Part shown: in pieces, positions 17,217-27,100 of the stretch
Layout of the letters: each line of letters begins with the position of its first letter
How positions within the stretch are numbered: the first letter of the stretch is position 1
Source of the DNA: Anaerolineae bacterium
GTDB taxonomy: Bacteria > Chloroflexota > Anaerolineae > Aggregatilineales > Phototrophicaceae
Assembly (NCBI GenBank): GCA_022841825.1
Contig: JALHQT010000003.1
Location: forward strand, 62,001-126,000
Reading direction: 5' to 3'
DNA length: 64,000 nt
Made by a program: the position numbers and the translations under genes
The notes under the pieces: generated by a model
Databases searched by the model: none
Told to the model about the DNA's origin: nothing
Seen by the model: only the letters and a program-made list of their open reading frames with translations

Positions 17217-18776
17217 TTACAGCCGCTCGGCGATGCTCTTTGCCTGGGTGAACAGCAGCAGATAATCGGGACCACCCGCCTTGCTATCCGTGCCGCTCAT
17301 GTTGAAGCCGCCGAACGGGTTGATGCCGACCATCGCCCCGGTGATCTTGCGGTTGAGGTAGAGGTTGCCAACGTGGAATTCGTGGCGTGCGCGCTCCAGC
17401 CGGGCGCGGTCACGGCTGAAGACGCCGCCCGTCAAGCCGTAGTCGGTGCCATTGGCAATTTCGAGCGCTTCATCGTAGTTCTGCGCGCGGATCAACGCCA
17501 GCACGGGACCGAAGATTTCTTCCTGCGCCAGCCGCGCGTCGGGCGCGATGTCGCCGAAGATCGTCGGCGGGAGGAAGTAGCCGCCTTCCGGCGTGTGCAG
17601 CGGCGCGCCACCCAGCAGTAATGTGCCTTCCTGCGTGCCAACCTCGAAATAGCTGCTGATCTTTTGCAGCGCCTTGAGATCGACGACTGGACCCATGTCA
17701 ATTTCGCGCCCCAAGTCGGTCGCGCCGACCGACAGCTTGCCTGCCAGCGCCACGACGCGCTCGGCGACGGCATCATACACGTCGTTGATCAGGATGGCAC
17801 GGGACGCCGCCGAACACTTTTGCCCCTGGAAGCCGAAGGCGCTGGCGACGATGCCCTGCGCCGCTGCGTCGAGGTCTGCCGTCTCATCGACGACCACGCC
17901 GTCCTTGCCGCCCATCTCCAGGATCGAGCGCTTGAGCCACTTCTGCCCCGGATGCACCTTCGCCGCGCGTTCGTAGATGCGGATGCCCACCTCGCGCGAG
18001 CCAGTGAAGGAGATGAAGCGCGTCTGTGGATGATCGACCATGCGCTCGCCGACGACTCTGCCGGGACCCGACACGAAGTTCAGCACCCCGGGCGGCAGCC
18101 CCTGATCCCAGAACAGCTCACAGACCTTCCAGGCAATCCACGAGCTGAGTTCGGCGGGCTTGAACACGACCGTGTTTCCCGTGACGATGGCGGAGGCGAG
18201 CATCCCGGTCGGGATGGCGCAGGGGAAGTTCCAGGGCGGGATGACCGCGCCGACGCCGAGCGGGATGTAATGCAGCGCGAGGTCTTCGCCGCTGCTGTGC
18301 GTCAGCAGTCCGCTGCTGTCGGCGATGCGCACTGCCTGGCGCGCATAGTACTCCATGAAGTCGATCGCTTCGCTTGTATCCGCGTCCGCCTCTGCCCAGC
18401 TCTTGCCGACTTCCAGCACCATTGTCGCGCTGAACTCATGCTTGCGGCGGCGCATCTCGGCGGCGGCGCGCAGGACGTAACGTGCGCGGTCTGCGACGGG
18501 CACGAACTTCCAGGTTTCGAAGGCACGCGCGGCGGCGGCGATGGCAAGATCGGCATGGCTGGCATCCGCCTCGGCGAACGTGCCGACGACTTCCGCCGGG
18601 CGCGCCGGATTGAGCGATTGGAAGGTGTGCGTGAGCGAGATTCGTTCGCCGTCGATGACGAGGGGGTAGGTCCTGCCGATCTCACTTTTGACTTTGTCGA
18701 GCGCTGCGCGCATCGCCGCTTCTTCGTGCGGATCGGCAAAACGGGTCAGAGACTCTGGTATGTATGGCGTGAGCAT
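17217..18776 (-). CDS. rocA: L-glutamate gamma-semialdehyde (1-pyrroline-5-carboxylate) dehydrogenase
   Basis: A 519-residue aldehyde dehydrogenase. The long N-terminal lead-in ('[21 protein letters not shown]'), '[18 protein letters not shown]', the general base motif '[11 protein letters not shown]' and the nucleophile Cys in '[13 protein letters not shown]' are diagnostic of the RocA/PruA group. It oxidises glutamate semialdehyde to glutamate with NAD in proline and arginine catabolism. Length fits the family (about 515). No proline dehydrogenase gene adjoins. ATG 18776 has AGGA about 9 bases upstream. Confidence 0.93.
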   Translation of the reverse strand: MLTPYIPESLTRFADPHEEAAMRAALDKVKSEIGRTYPLVIDGERISLTHTFQSLNPARPAEVVGTFAEADASHADLAIAAAARAFETWKFVPVADRARYVLRAAAEMRRRKHEFSATMVLEVGKSWAEADADTSEAIDFMEYYARQAVRIADSSGLLTHSSGEDLALHYIPLGVGAVIPPWNFPCAIPTGMLASAIVTGNTVVFKPAELSSWIAWKVCELFWDQGLPPGVLNFVSGPGRVVGERMVDHPQTRFISFTGSREVGIRIYERAAKVHPGQKWLKRSILEMGGKDGVVVDETADLDAAAQGIVASAFGFQGQKCSAASRAILINDVYDAVAERVVALAGKLSVGATDLGREIDMGPVVDLKALQKISSYFEVGTQEGTLLLGGAPLHTPEGGYFLPPTIFGDIAPDARLAQEEIFGPVLALIRAQNYDEALEIANGTDYGLTGGVFSRDRARLERARHEFHVGNLYLNRKITGAMVGINPFGGFNMSGTDSKAGGPDYLLLFTQAKSIAERL

Positions 18777-18842
18777 GAGATTGCGTCCTGAAGGTTGAAC
18801 TTAAGTCCGCATATCTAACCGTAAAACGCCTCTGAATACAAA

Positions 18843-21800
18843 TCAAACCTTCGCGGTGGGCGCGCTGGGAAGCATCAGCGCGATGCAAGCGCCGGGCAGC
18901 GGGCTGTCGCGCTCGACCCAGATGCGCCCGCCGTGCGTTTCGACCGCCAGCTTGCAGAACGTCAAGCCCAAGCCGCTGCCTCGGCTGCCGCGCGCGGGCA
19001 CGTTTGCCTTGACCTGCCGGAAGCGCTCGAAGACGTGTTCGCGTTCGCCTTCCGGGATGCCGGGACCGCTGTCGGCGATGCGCAGCATGATGGTATCCGG
19101 GCATTCGAGCGCCTGGATCGAAATCGTTGAACCGGTCGGCGTGTAGCGCAGCGCGTTGTCGAGCAGATTGACCACCACCCGCCGCGTGATGTCCGGATCG
19201 ACATTCAGCGCGGGCAGCGTCTCCGGCAGATCGCGCTCGATGGTGACATTCGCTTCCTGGATCGAACTGCTCAAGGTTGTGATCGCGCCGGAGATCAGCT
19301 CCTGGACACTCACGGTGGTACGGTTGAGCGGCATCTCGCGCTTTTCCAGCTTGGAGATGTCCAACAGGCTTTCGATCAGGCGCATCAGGTTGTTGGCGCT
19401 GTCGAGCGAAAGCCCCAGCGTCTTGCGCAGCACATTGTCTTCGTTGACGATACCTTGTTCGGTGAGCGCGAAGTGCAGGCTGCTGATGATGGAAGCAAGC
19501 GGTCCGCGCAGGTCATGTACCGCCATATGCGTGATCTCTTCGCGGTACTCTTCCAACTGCTTCTGCTTGGTGATGTCGCGCAGCACGAGCAGACGCCCGG
19601 ACACCTGTCCCTCGGAATCGGTGACGGGCGAACCAATCTCCTCGATGTGCAGTTTCTGCCCCGGCAGTGACCGCGAAAACAGCCGGCGGCTGATCAACTG
19701 CGGTTCCAAGCGAAGCTGGCGCGCCAGCGATGTGACATCCTCGCGCGTGTAGCCTGCCTGCTCCAGGACATCGCCGCTGACGGTTTTAAGCAGCACATCG
19801 ACGAAATTCTCGTTGAGATGCTCGTCAAGCTCGACCCCGAGCAGTCGTCGCGCCGCCGGATTGGTGTCGACCAGGCGACCCTGCTTATCGAGCAGGATAA
19901 TGCCGTCGCGCGTCGAATTGAGGATGGCGCGGGTGCGGTCGCTGCGGGCGCGGATGTATTCGTGCAGATTGGCGTTTTCCAGGTGTCCGGCAGCCTGGGT
20001 CGCAAGCAGGGTGATGCTGTCGAGTTCGCGCTTGCTGAAGGTGCGCTGCCGCTCGAAGCCGATGCAGAGGATTTCGCGCACCCGTTCGCCGCGTTTGATC
20101 GGCACGCTGATGGCGTAAAAGCGTTCCTGCGCGCCGTCGTTGATCTGACGAAGTTCCTGAAGGATTTGTATTTCGCCGGTTTGTGCCGCGCGCGACGCCA
20201 CCGTGCTGTTCCTGAAAAGCTGGTTGGGCTTGATGCCGTCGTCATCTTCGCTGACTTCGGCGAGCAGATCCATGCGCCGCGTTTCATCATCCTGTGCAAT
20301 ACGGAAAAGCGCGCCTTTGCGCCCATGCAGCAGGTCGAGCGCGGTGCGCACGACTTCGAGCGCCACATAGCTCGTCTCCGTCACGCTGGAAAGCCGCAGC
20401 GACAAGCCCTGGAGATGGCGCAGCGTCATGATCTGATGCTGGCGTTCTTCAAGCAGTCGGGCATTTTCGATGCTGATGACGGCGTGGCGTCCCAGGTTGT
20501 TCAGAAAGCCGATTTGTTCTTTCGAGAAGAAGTCCGGGCGCAGGCTTTCCATGTGCAGGACGCCGATCACCTTACCCTCGCTGATGAGGGGGACGGCAGC
20601 CGAAGACAGGTAGACGTTCGGGTTCGTGGTGGCGCTCACGTAGGGCATCTCGCGGGTATCGCGCACGAGCATGGTCTCGCGCGTGCGTGCCACCAAGCCG
20701 ATCATCCCTTCATCACCCTGGCGGGTGCGCTGCGAGCGCTGAAGGGCACCGCTGTCGCTGTACTGGATGATCTTCCAGGTTTCTTCGCCTTCCTGGAGCA
20801 GGGCGACCGTGCCGACGTTGGCGCTGGTCGATTTGACCGCCATCTCCAGCATCGTCGCCAGGATGGTATCCGGATCGAGCGCGGCGGAGATTTGCTGGGC
20901 GACGACAGACAGGATATTGAGCTGCTCAAGGCGCTGGTCGAGCGCTTCGTGAGTCATGCTGTGCAGGCGGCTGTTGAGCACCTGCGAGGCAACCTGGTTG
21001 CTTGCCATCTCCAGAAGCTGCCAGCGTGGATCCGACAGCCCGACCAGATCGGCATCGCCGATCATGATCAGCCCCAGAAGATCGACATACGAAATCAGGG
21101 GGAAGAGGGTGAGCGTCGTGCCGTGCATCTGGATCAGGTCGATCATGCCGGGGGAGACGAAGCTGCCATCCAGGCGGAACTGCGCAGCGCGTGGGCGCTC
21201 CTGCTGGCGCAGTGCCGCCAATTCGGGCACGCTGTCCAGCGTCAGGGAGTCGACCTGAGGGGTGTCGCTGTACAGATCCAGCAGGGCAGGCGCACCGCTG
21301 CCGCTGCGCACAATCGCCAGCGTCACGCGACGGGCGCTGACCATCTGGCGCAGCACCTTCGTCATGTTGACCAGCACATCGCCAAAGGACAAACTCGAAC
21401 CGGCGATGCGCGAAAGGTGCGCCAACTGAGCCATGTCGTTGGCGTAGCTCTCCATGATCGTGAAAAGCTCGATGTTATCGAGAACAAGCCCGGCGAAACG
21501 GGCGAATTCGCGGATGCGCGACTCATGGATGGGAGGAGGCAGGCGCGCGGGTTTGTAGTGTAGCTGGAGGACGCCCACCAGCGACGTGTTGGCGCGCAGG
21601 ACGACTTCCACGATGTTCGAGGGTTGGTCCCCACTGCTGAGCCTGCGGATGTCGTTCGTTAGTTCATCAAACGCATAGGGAAGCTTGTCGATCGGGACGT
21701 ACGAGATGAGACCGACTTTGTGACTCTTGAGCAGAGTGAGTGAAGAATGCGCGGGATCGACCACATACAGGGCGGCGGCATCCGCGTACAGGTTTTCGCA

Positions 21801-22139
21801 GGCGCTGCGGACGACGACTTCTGCCGCCTGAGCGCGATCCATCGCCTGCACTAATTCGTACTTGACACGATCCATCCGCGCCATATCGTCGTTCTCGGTG
21901 CGCAGTAGTGCTGCTTCAGTCGCCTTCGCGTCGATGGCGCTCTCTTGATGGGCACGGCGCAGCACATAGGCAACGCCAACCGCGCCGGCGATGACGCCGA
22001 CCCACACGGTGGGTCCCAGCAGCAGCACTGCGGCGAGTGGGACCAAGACGAGCACGGCGACCTCGAGGGTCAGGCGTGCGTCCACTCGGCGCAGGAGGGG
22101 GATAAGACCAGAGGCTTGTTTGGGAGGTATTGGGTCCAT
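18843..22139 (-). CDS. large multi-GAF/PAS hybrid-free sensor histidine kinase
   Basis: A 1098-residue kinase. Two close hydrophobic segments (about 24-60) anchor the N terminus. At least four GAF-like domains follow (about 90-220, 230-390, 410-560 and 580-715), for example 'VAQQISAALDPDTILATML' and 'SAAVPLISEGKVIGVLHMES'. A PAS domain (about 730-850) leads to the H-box 'AVHDLRGPLAS' with H875, then N-box 'NLLDNALRYTP', G1 'DSGPGIP' and G2 'GSGLGLTF'. No receiver domain is fused and no regulator adjoins. The start codon has no evident ribosome-binding site. Such architectures usually sense redox, light or small ligands; which one is not readable here. Confidence 0.88.
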   Translation of the reverse strand: MDPIPPKQASGLIPLLRRVDARLTLEVAVLVLVPLAAVLLLGPTVWVGVIAGAVGVAYVLRRAHQESAIDAKATEAALLRTENDDMARMDRVKYELVQAMDRAQAAEVVVRSACENLYADAAALYVVDPAHSSLTLLKSHKVGLISYVPIDKLPYAFDELTNDIRRLSSGDQPSNIVEVVLRANTSLVGVLQLHYKPARLPPPIHESRIREFARFAGLVLDNIELFTIMESYANDMAQLAHLSRIAGSSLSFGDVLVNMTKVLRQMVSARRVTLAIVRSGSGAPALLDLYSDTPQVDSLTLDSVPELAALRQQERPRAAQFRLDGSFVSPGMIDLIQMHGTTLTLFPLISYVDLLGLIMIGDADLVGLSDPRWQLLEMASNQVASQVLNSRLHSMTHEALDQRLEQLNILSVVAQQISAALDPDTILATMLEMAVKSTSANVGTVALLQEGEETWKIIQYSDSGALQRSQRTRQGDEGMIGLVARTRETMLVRDTREMPYVSATTNPNVYLSSAAVPLISEGKVIGVLHMESLRPDFFSKEQIGFLNNLGRHAVISIENARLLEERQHQIMTLRHLQGLSLRLSSVTETSYVALEVVRTALDLLHGRKGALFRIAQDDETRRMDLLAEVSEDDDGIKPNQLFRNSTVASRAAQTGEIQILQELRQINDGAQERFYAISVPIKRGERVREILCIGFERQRTFSKRELDSITLLATQAAGHLENANLHEYIRARSDRTRAILNSTRDGIILLDKQGRLVDTNPAARRLLGVELDEHLNENFVDVLLKTVSGDVLEQAGYTREDVTSLARQLRLEPQLISRRLFSRSLPGQKLHIEEIGSPVTDSEGQVSGRLLVLRDITKQKQLEEYREEITHMAVHDLRGPLASIISSLHFALTEQGIVNEDNVLRKTLGLSLDSANNLMRLIESLLDISKLEKREMPLNRTTVSVQELISGAITTLSSSIQEANVTIERDLPETLPALNVDPDITRRVVVNLLDNALRYTPTGSTISIQALECPDTIMLRIADSGPGIPEGEREHVFERFRQVKANVPARGSRGSGLGLTFCKLAVETHGGRIWVERDSPLPGACIALMLPSAPTAKV

Positions 22140-22692
22140 AACAACAATTGCGATATGATTTAGCGTAACTTCGAATGATGCTGCATCTTATTATACATCC
22201 AATGTATGTGCGAGCGACCTCATTGTATGCAACATTTAGACACAGACCGAACAATCCTGCACAAATCCCGCTTCTCAGGGATGTTGAAAAGTTACGAGAA
22301 CGCACCTGATTCTGGAAAGATATGATGCTAGCACTTCATGTTATATTTGCCCATTTCAGTTTCTTAACCCTGCAAACTGCATCATCGTCGCCAGACAAGT
22401 TGTCAAATTGTTGTCCGTAATGTGTCCAGAACGTCCAGGACAGATTAAACCAACCTGTTGGGATATTAGCGTCGCTCCACCTGGCGCGCTATCATAAGGT
22501 AGCTTAATAGAATTGATCTCTATTTTTGTCTGTGTATCAACAAAATTTCTCAATGAGTGCGTTATTTTTTGCCTTTCATCGTTTCGTTTGTAAGGTCCCG
22601 GTTTGCAACAAGCCTGTGAACATCCGTCTGTCAGGCATCGGTAACAAGAGTTGCGGGGTAATAATCTGGCGGGTATAGTTGGGAGTCTGCAA
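22140..22692. other. 553-bp AT-rich non-coding region between divergent genes
   Basis: This is the longest gene-free stretch in the window and is clearly more AT-rich than its surroundings. Open frames inside it look random. It holds a possible minus-strand -10 (TATAAT, 22190-22195) 50 bases ahead of the GAF-kinase start and a small palindromic motif TACATCCAATGTA (22194-22206). I see no tRNA or riboswitch structure. It probably carries the promoters of both divergent genes. Confidence 0.5.
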
Positions 22693-23994
22693 ATGTTTGT
22701 GCGGGAAATCACCACGCTGTCTCTGGATACATTCAGAGACGCCTCCAAGTCTCGGAAACTGATCCTCCTCTACCCCTGGACTAACTATCGCAATGTTTTC
22801 CTCAGCTACTACCTCAAGGGCGTAGGTCGGGAAGTCCTCTATTATCGCACGGGCGCAGAGCAGGGAACGCTTTCTGCCTGGTTGCAAGGTATGGTGGATG
22901 AATTCCGCCATGTGAATCCCAAGTTTGGCAGCAATCTCGAAAAAGTCTTCGAGCAGAATGATCCTCGCCCGCTGGCGAAGGCGCTTGCCAAAGACCTGGG
23001 CAGCCACAGCAAAGAGCCGCTTGTCGTGTATATCGATGAATTCGACCGCCTGCCGTTCGATGACGCGCTGACGACGTTTATCACCGACCTGATGAAAGAA
23101 CTGCCCGCCAATATCCAGATCGCCGTCAGTTCACGTCTGCTGACCCATCAACCCTGGATCGACTTCGTCCACAAGGGCGAAGCGGTTGTGATGGGCACGG
23201 AGCGGCGTAAAGACGACCTGCTGTTCCGGTTGGAAGACCATGCCAAACCGCAGCTTGAGACCTACGCTTTTGGGCGCGGGCATGTCCTGGTCAACGGGCA
23301 GCCGGTCACCAACTGGGATGGCGCACTGCCGCGCAACCTCTTCTTCTACTTCATCGATAATCCACTGGTGACGCGCGATCAGATCTTTGAGACCTTCTGG
23401 CCCAATCTGCCCGTCAAGGAAGCGACCAACGTCTTCCATGTGACCAAGCGCAAAATCAGCGAACGCATTGGCATGAAGATCGACGAAGCGGGCAGTTTCG
23501 AGCTGACACAGTACGGCAGTGGTTTCTATACGCCCAGTGACAAGCTCGTTCGTCATTACGATGTGCATGATTTTGAAGCTGCCGTCGAACGTGCCCTCCT
23601 GACGATGGATGAGCGCGAAGAAATCCTCCTGTTGAGCCGCGCCATCGACCTGTATCGCGCGCCTTTCTTACAAGGCGTGGAGATGCGCTGGATGGTCGCG
23701 CGCCGTGACAAACTCAAGTCGCTCTATGGGCAGGCGTTGATCAGCCTGGCGCGCATTGCCAAACGGCGCGGCGAAAAAGAGAAGGCGCTCGGTCTGTTCG
23801 TGCGCGCGCTCAGAGAAACGCCGGAGCGCGAGGATGTGCACCGCGAAGTCATGGCACTCTACCTCAGCATCGGCATGGTTGAGGATGCCCGCAAGCAGTA
23901 CCAGATCCTCGTCAAGTTCCTCAAGGAAGCGCAGAGTATTGAGCCTTCGCGCGAGACGCGCGAACTGTATGCGCTGATCGAAAAACGACTGTAG
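22693..23994 (+). CDS. BTAD-domain transcriptional regulator with degenerate ATPase-like N terminus
   Basis: A 433-residue protein in three parts. Residues 1-170 resemble a STAND/AAA ATPase core: a Walker B-like 'PLVVYIDEFDRLPF' (109-122) is clear, but the expected Walker A loop is replaced by 'LILLYPWTNYRN' with no GK[ST]. Residues about 185-275 look like a winged helix of the OmpR/SARP kind. Residues about 280-430 are a bacterial transcriptional activator (BTAD) repeat domain ('SLARIAKRRGEKEKALGLFVRAL', 'EDVHREVMALYLSIG'). It probably binds DNA and responds to a ligand through the helical repeats. ATG 22693 has GGGAG upstream. It is divergent from the GAF kinase, and a functional link is possible. 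Confidence 0.7.
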   Translation: MFVREITTLSLDTFRDASKSRKLILLYPWTNYRNVFLSYYLKGVGREVLYYRTGAEQGTLSAWLQGMVDEFRHVNPKFGSNLEKVFEQNDPRPLAKALAKDLGSHSKEPLVVYIDEFDRLPFDDALTTFITDLMKELPANIQIAVSSRLLTHQPWIDFVHKGEAVVMGTERRKDDLLFRLEDHAKPQLETYAFGRGHVLVNGQPVTNWDGALPRNLFFYFIDNPLVTRDQIFETFWPNLPVKEATNVFHVTKRKISERIGMKIDEAGSFELTQYGSGFYTPSDKLVRHYDVHDFEAAVERALLTMDEREEILLLSRAIDLYRAPFLQGVEMRWMVARRDKLKSLYGQALISLARIAKRRGEKEKALGLFVRALRETPEREDVHREVMALYLSIGMVEDARKQYQILVKFLKEAQSIEPSRETRELYALIEKRL

Positions 23995-24027
23995 CATTCT
24001 AGCGCGACAAGATGACGATAATGGGTT

Positions 24028-24053
24028 GAACAAGGGGCTTAAGCCCCTTGTTC
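24028..24053. terminator. 26-base perfect palindrome between convergent genes
   Basis: GAACAAGGGGCTT/AAGCCCCTTGTTC is perfectly self-complementary and lies in the 89-base gap between the BTAD regulator and the convergent LLM gene. It is suited to stop transcription from both sides. Confidence 0.6.
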
Positions 24054-24083
24054 GCGTATCAGGATAACCTTGTCGATGCCCCC

Positions 24084-25187
24084 CTATGGGTTCACGGGTA
24101 CTGTACGTCGTGCGATTTCCTCGCGCACAATCGGCGCAACCTTGGTGCCATAGAGTTCGATGGCGCGCAGCATCTGCTTGTGCTCGATGTTGTTCAACCC
24201 CAGGTAGAGCAGCAGTCGCTGATGCCGGAAGATCTCGTGCTGGAAGAGGATCTTCTCGATCACTTCATCGGGACCCCCGACGAAATCCGCCCCGCGCAGA
24301 TGCATCCCCGTCTCCATCTCGGCGATATGGGTCTGTCCCCAGCCGCGTTCGCGCCCGATGCGATTGCGCATGATGAGCGCCGCAGGATAGTATGCATCCG
24401 CCGCCGCGCGGGCATTGTCGGCGATGAAGCCATGCGAATTGATGCTGAGCGGGATTTGCGACGGGTCATGTCCGGCTTGTGTCGAGGCGCGGCGATAGAG
24501 ATCGAGGAAGGGAGCGAAACGTTCAGGCATCCCTCCGATGATAGCAAGCGCCATCGGCAAGCCCATCAGCGCCGCGCGCACGACCGACTCCGGCGTGCCG
24601 CCAACGGCGACCCACAGCGGCAGTTTGTCCTGCACGGGGCGCGGGTAAATGCCCTGTTGTTCCAGCGCCGAGCGGTGCTTGCCCTGCCAGGTCACGATCT
24701 CTTCCTCGCGCAGCAGGGACAGCAGTTCCAGCTTTTCGCTGAAAAGTTCATCGTAATCGGTGAGGTCGTAGCCGAAGAGCGGGAAGGACTCGATAAACGA
24801 GCCGCGCCCTGCCATCATCTCGGCGCGTCCGTTGGAGAGCAGGTCGAGTGTGGCGAAATCCTGGAAGACGCGCACCGGGTCATCGGACGACAGCACGGTG
24901 ACGGCGGTCGAGAGGCGGATATTCTTCGTGCGCGCCGCCGCCGCGCCCAGCATGACGAGCGGCGATGAAGCCAGGAAATCCGCGCGATGATGCTCGCCGA
25001 TGGCGAAGACATCCAGACCGACCTGATCGGCGAGTTCGATGGTTTCCATCAGGTTGCGTGTGCGCTCGACCGAGTCCATGATCTTGCCGGTCTTCGGATC
25101 GGGCAGCATTTCGGCAAAGGTATAGATGCCGAGTTCGAATGGGCGCGCTGCCGAGGGGGCAGCAGCAGTGGGGACTGAGGGATTCAT
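24084..25187 (-). CDS. LLM class flavin-dependent oxidoreductase (luciferase-like)
   Basis: A 367-residue TIM-barrel flavoprotein. '[11 protein letters not shown]' opens the barrel, and '[25 protein letters not shown]' and '[39 protein letters not shown]' match the luciferase-like monooxygenase family closely, as does '[23 protein letters not shown]'. Members use reduced FMN or F420 to oxidise diverse substrates; the substrate here is not predictable. It is downstream of the TIR gene on the same strand, 75 bases away, but a functional link is not implied. Confidence 0.88.
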   Translation of the reverse strand: MNPSVPTAAAPSAARPFELGIYTFAEMLPDPKTGKIMDSVERTRNLMETIELADQVGLDVFAIGEHHRADFLASSPLVMLGAAAARTKNIRLSTAVTVLSSDDPVRVFQDFATLDLLSNGRAEMMAGRGSFIESFPLFGYDLTDYDELFSEKLELLSLLREEEIVTWQGKHRSALEQQGIYPRPVQDKLPLWVAVGGTPESVVRAALMGLPMALAIIGGMPERFAPFLDLYRRASTQAGHDPSQIPLSINSHGFIADNARAAADAYYPAALIMRNRIGRERGWGQTHIAEMETGMHLRGADFVGGPDEVIEKILFQHEIFRHQRLLLYLGLNNIEHKQMLRAIELYGTKVAPIVREEIARRTVPVNP

Positions 25188-25262
25188 GCGCGATGTCCTG
25201 CGTGTGAAAATCCGGTGGTTGTCTCAATCAGACGCAGCGACGCGCGCGCCTATTACATCGCC

Positions 25263-26294
25263 TCACCCCGTCACGCCCTTGATGCGCGTTTTGATCGCCT
25301 TGACGAGCCGCAGCATCGACTCGCGGTACTGTGCCTCTTTGCGCATATCGACAAACTGGTAGCCGTTGAGCGCGAATGGCACGGCATTCTTCGTGTCGCC
25401 CTTGTAGAGGACCGGGAAGATCGGCACCTCGTGCGCCAGGGCGGTGTTGATCTCGCTTTCCACCCACGATGAACGCTTGGCATCCGGCGTCATGATGACG
25501 ACCAGCACACGCCCGCCGCGCACCGCGCTCTCGACCGATTTCTTCCAGCTCGGCGTCCCCGGTTGCAAATTCTCGTCCGTCCACACCCGCAAACCATGGG
25601 AGCGCAAGTCCTCGCGCAGGCGGCGCATCCGGGAGCCATCACGATGGCAGTAGGAGATGAAGACATCGCTGATCGTGATCGCCAACTCGGCGGTGATGGG
25701 CTGAAACTCGCCCGTCGCCTCTTCGTCAGGCTCATCCTCTGCCGGGGCATTCGGCGCGCTGTGCGAGACATGATAGATGTTGTTATTGACGCCCGTGATG
25801 TTGACGGTGCCGCCCGTCACCTTGCCAACTTTCTGCACCAGACGTTTGATCAGCGGGGTCGGCGGCGCAGGCGCGGCGGGTTCGCTGCCTTCGACGGGTT
25901 CACGCGCGGCGCGCGGCGGCGCGCTGTGATCTTCGCCTTCACTCTGCGCTTCGTCGTCTTCCCCATGCACTTCGGCATAGCGCGCGCGGATGTCTGCCAG
26001 CGGCACGACGGGCGGTGTCGCCGCGTTATCCGGCTGCTCAAGCGCGGCAACCAGCTTGTCCGCGACGCGAACCATCGCCAAGCCGTTGGCGCCCTGGACA
26101 TGGCGCAGCCCATACTCGATGAAGACGAGCTGCGGCTCCGTCAGGGCGACCCCATCGCCGCTTTCCAGGAGATGTTCGCCCAACTGCTGGTCGATCAGTG
26201 CGATCAATTCGGCATATGCGCGCCGCACACTCGGTTCATGGAGGCGATGGCGCGCCAGTTCGAGCGCGTCCACCACACGACTGCCTGTGTTCAT
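25263..26294 (-). CDS. TIR-domain protein with novel N-terminal helical domain
   Basis: A 343-residue cytosolic protein. Residues 1-90 are predicted helical and match no family I recognise. Residues 100-150 are an acidic, Pro/Ala-rich linker. A short polar segment 'GGTVNITGVNNNIYHV' (161-176) follows. Residues 208-340 form a TIR domain: 'DVFISYCHRDG', 'LRVWTDENLQPGTPSW' and 'SSWVESEINTA', where E281 sits at the position of the catalytic glutamate of NAD-consuming TIR enzymes (W+4). TIR effectors in bacteria commonly degrade NAD or make cyclic ADP-ribose signals in antiphage defence. No partner sensor gene adjoins, so a defence role is only an inference. It is divergent from yceD. Confidence 0.82.
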   Translation of the reverse strand: MNTGSRVVDALELARHRLHEPSVRRAYAELIALIDQQLGEHLLESGDGVALTEPQLVFIEYGLRHVQGANGLAMVRVADKLVAALEQPDNAATPPVVPLADIRARYAEVHGEDDEAQSEGEDHSAPPRAAREPVEGSEPAAPAPPTPLIKRLVQKVGKVTGGTVNITGVNNNIYHVSHSAPNAPAEDEPDEEATGEFQPITAELAITISDVFISYCHRDGSRMRRLREDLRSHGLRVWTDENLQPGTPSWKKSVESAVRGGRVLVVIMTPDAKRSSWVESEINTALAHEVPIFPVLYKGDTKNAVPFALNGYQFVDMRKEAQYRESMLRLVKAIKTRIKGVTG

Positions 26295-26395
26295 TTTGAT
26301 TATCTTCTTACCCTACCCACATCCTTCTATTGTAAGCCGTACTAACGTACTGCTCCGTTAATGCTTTCAAGTCGAAATTGCGTTCTAATAACGAC

Positions 26396-26425
26396 TTGAC
26401 ACGTATGCATAAATTCTCATATAAT
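26396..26425 (+). promoter_or_regulatory. strong sigma-70-type promoter of yceD-rpoD
   Basis: A perfect TTGACA (26396-26401) and a perfect TATAAT (26420-26425) are separated by 18 bases. Transcription should start near 26432, which excludes the earlier in-frame ATG at 26405 and supports the GTG start at 26489. Confidence 0.85.
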
Positions 26426-26488
26426 TTCTGTAATGTCTTCAAACCAAGTGCCGTTTCTTGTTCCACTCTGACGGCTGAAGGGCGCGAC

Positions 26489-27019
26489 GTGAAGCACTAC
26501 ACCAACGGTTACATCGGCAACCGCGTCCTCAAGCTGAACGTCGGTTTTCTGCTCGCGGCGGGTCCCGGGCATATCCACCAGACCAGCCTCGACATTCCGG
26601 TCATTCGCGTGTCCGAGGATACCGACCTGGAATATCTGCGGGGCACGCTGCGCCTCAGCCGCACGCAGGAAGGCGTCCTGGTGCAGGGCGACCTCCACGC
26701 CGGGTTCGAGGATGTGTGTGCGCGCTGCCTGGAGACGGTGATGCGCGATGAAGTGCTGCAACTTCAGGAGTTGTACGCCCATCCCCCTTCGGACATGACC
26801 GAGTTCAGCATTGACGAGGACGGCATCCTCGATCTCGCGCCGCTGCTGCGCGAGGAAATCCTGATCGCCGCAGAGCACAACGTGCTTTGCCGTGAAGATT
26901 GCAAAGGCTTGTGCATGGACTGCGGCGCGAACCTGAACGAGGAAGAGTGCGGTTGCCCCGAAGACGATATCGATCCTCGCTTCGCTCAATTGAAGGCGCT
27001 GCGTGGCAGCGAAGAATGA
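26489..27019 (+). CDS. yceD: YceD/DUF177 family protein
   Basis: A 176-residue protein of the DUF177 family: the middle has 'GDLHAGFEDVCARCLETV' with CxxC, then an acidic region 'DEDGILDLAPLLREEILIA' and the C-terminal cysteine cluster 'LCREDCKGLCMDCGANLNEEECGC', all typical. YceD proteins normally precede rpmF and are linked to 23S rRNA and ribosome assembly. Here no rpmF follows; the next gene is the sigma factor. I chose GTG 26489 because GAAGGG ends 6 bases upstream and because the promoter's start site lies downstream of earlier ATGs. Confidence 0.85.
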   Translation: MKHYTNGYIGNRVLKLNVGFLLAAGPGHIHQTSLDIPVIRVSEDTDLEYLRGTLRLSRTQEGVLVQGDLHAGFEDVCARCLETVMRDEVLQLQELYAHPPSDMTEFSIDEDGILDLAPLLREEILIAAEHNVLCREDCKGLCMDCGANLNEEECGCPEDDIDPRFAQLKALRGSEE

Positions 27020-27100
27020 TCGGCGCTCCACAGTAGAACTTTTGTCATATTCCGACATGAAGTCTTGACAGGTACATCATACCCGGTGCAGGAGGATGTC

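Noticed and set aside
19818-21563. Long plus-strand open frame (581 codons) opposite the GAF kinase
   Set aside because: It is antisense to a convincing multi-domain kinase, is rich in Arg/His/Gln/Ala, and matches no family. It is an artefact of GC-rich codon use.
22356-22748. Minus-strand frame of 130 codons in the AT-rich gap
   Set aside because: It overlaps the start of the BTAD gene, has no ribosome-binding site and no protein-like pattern.
24084-26294. LLM oxidoreductase and TIR protein as a two-gene defence system
   Set aside because: They share a strand and are 75 bases apart, but the LLM family is metabolic and nothing in the sequences links them.
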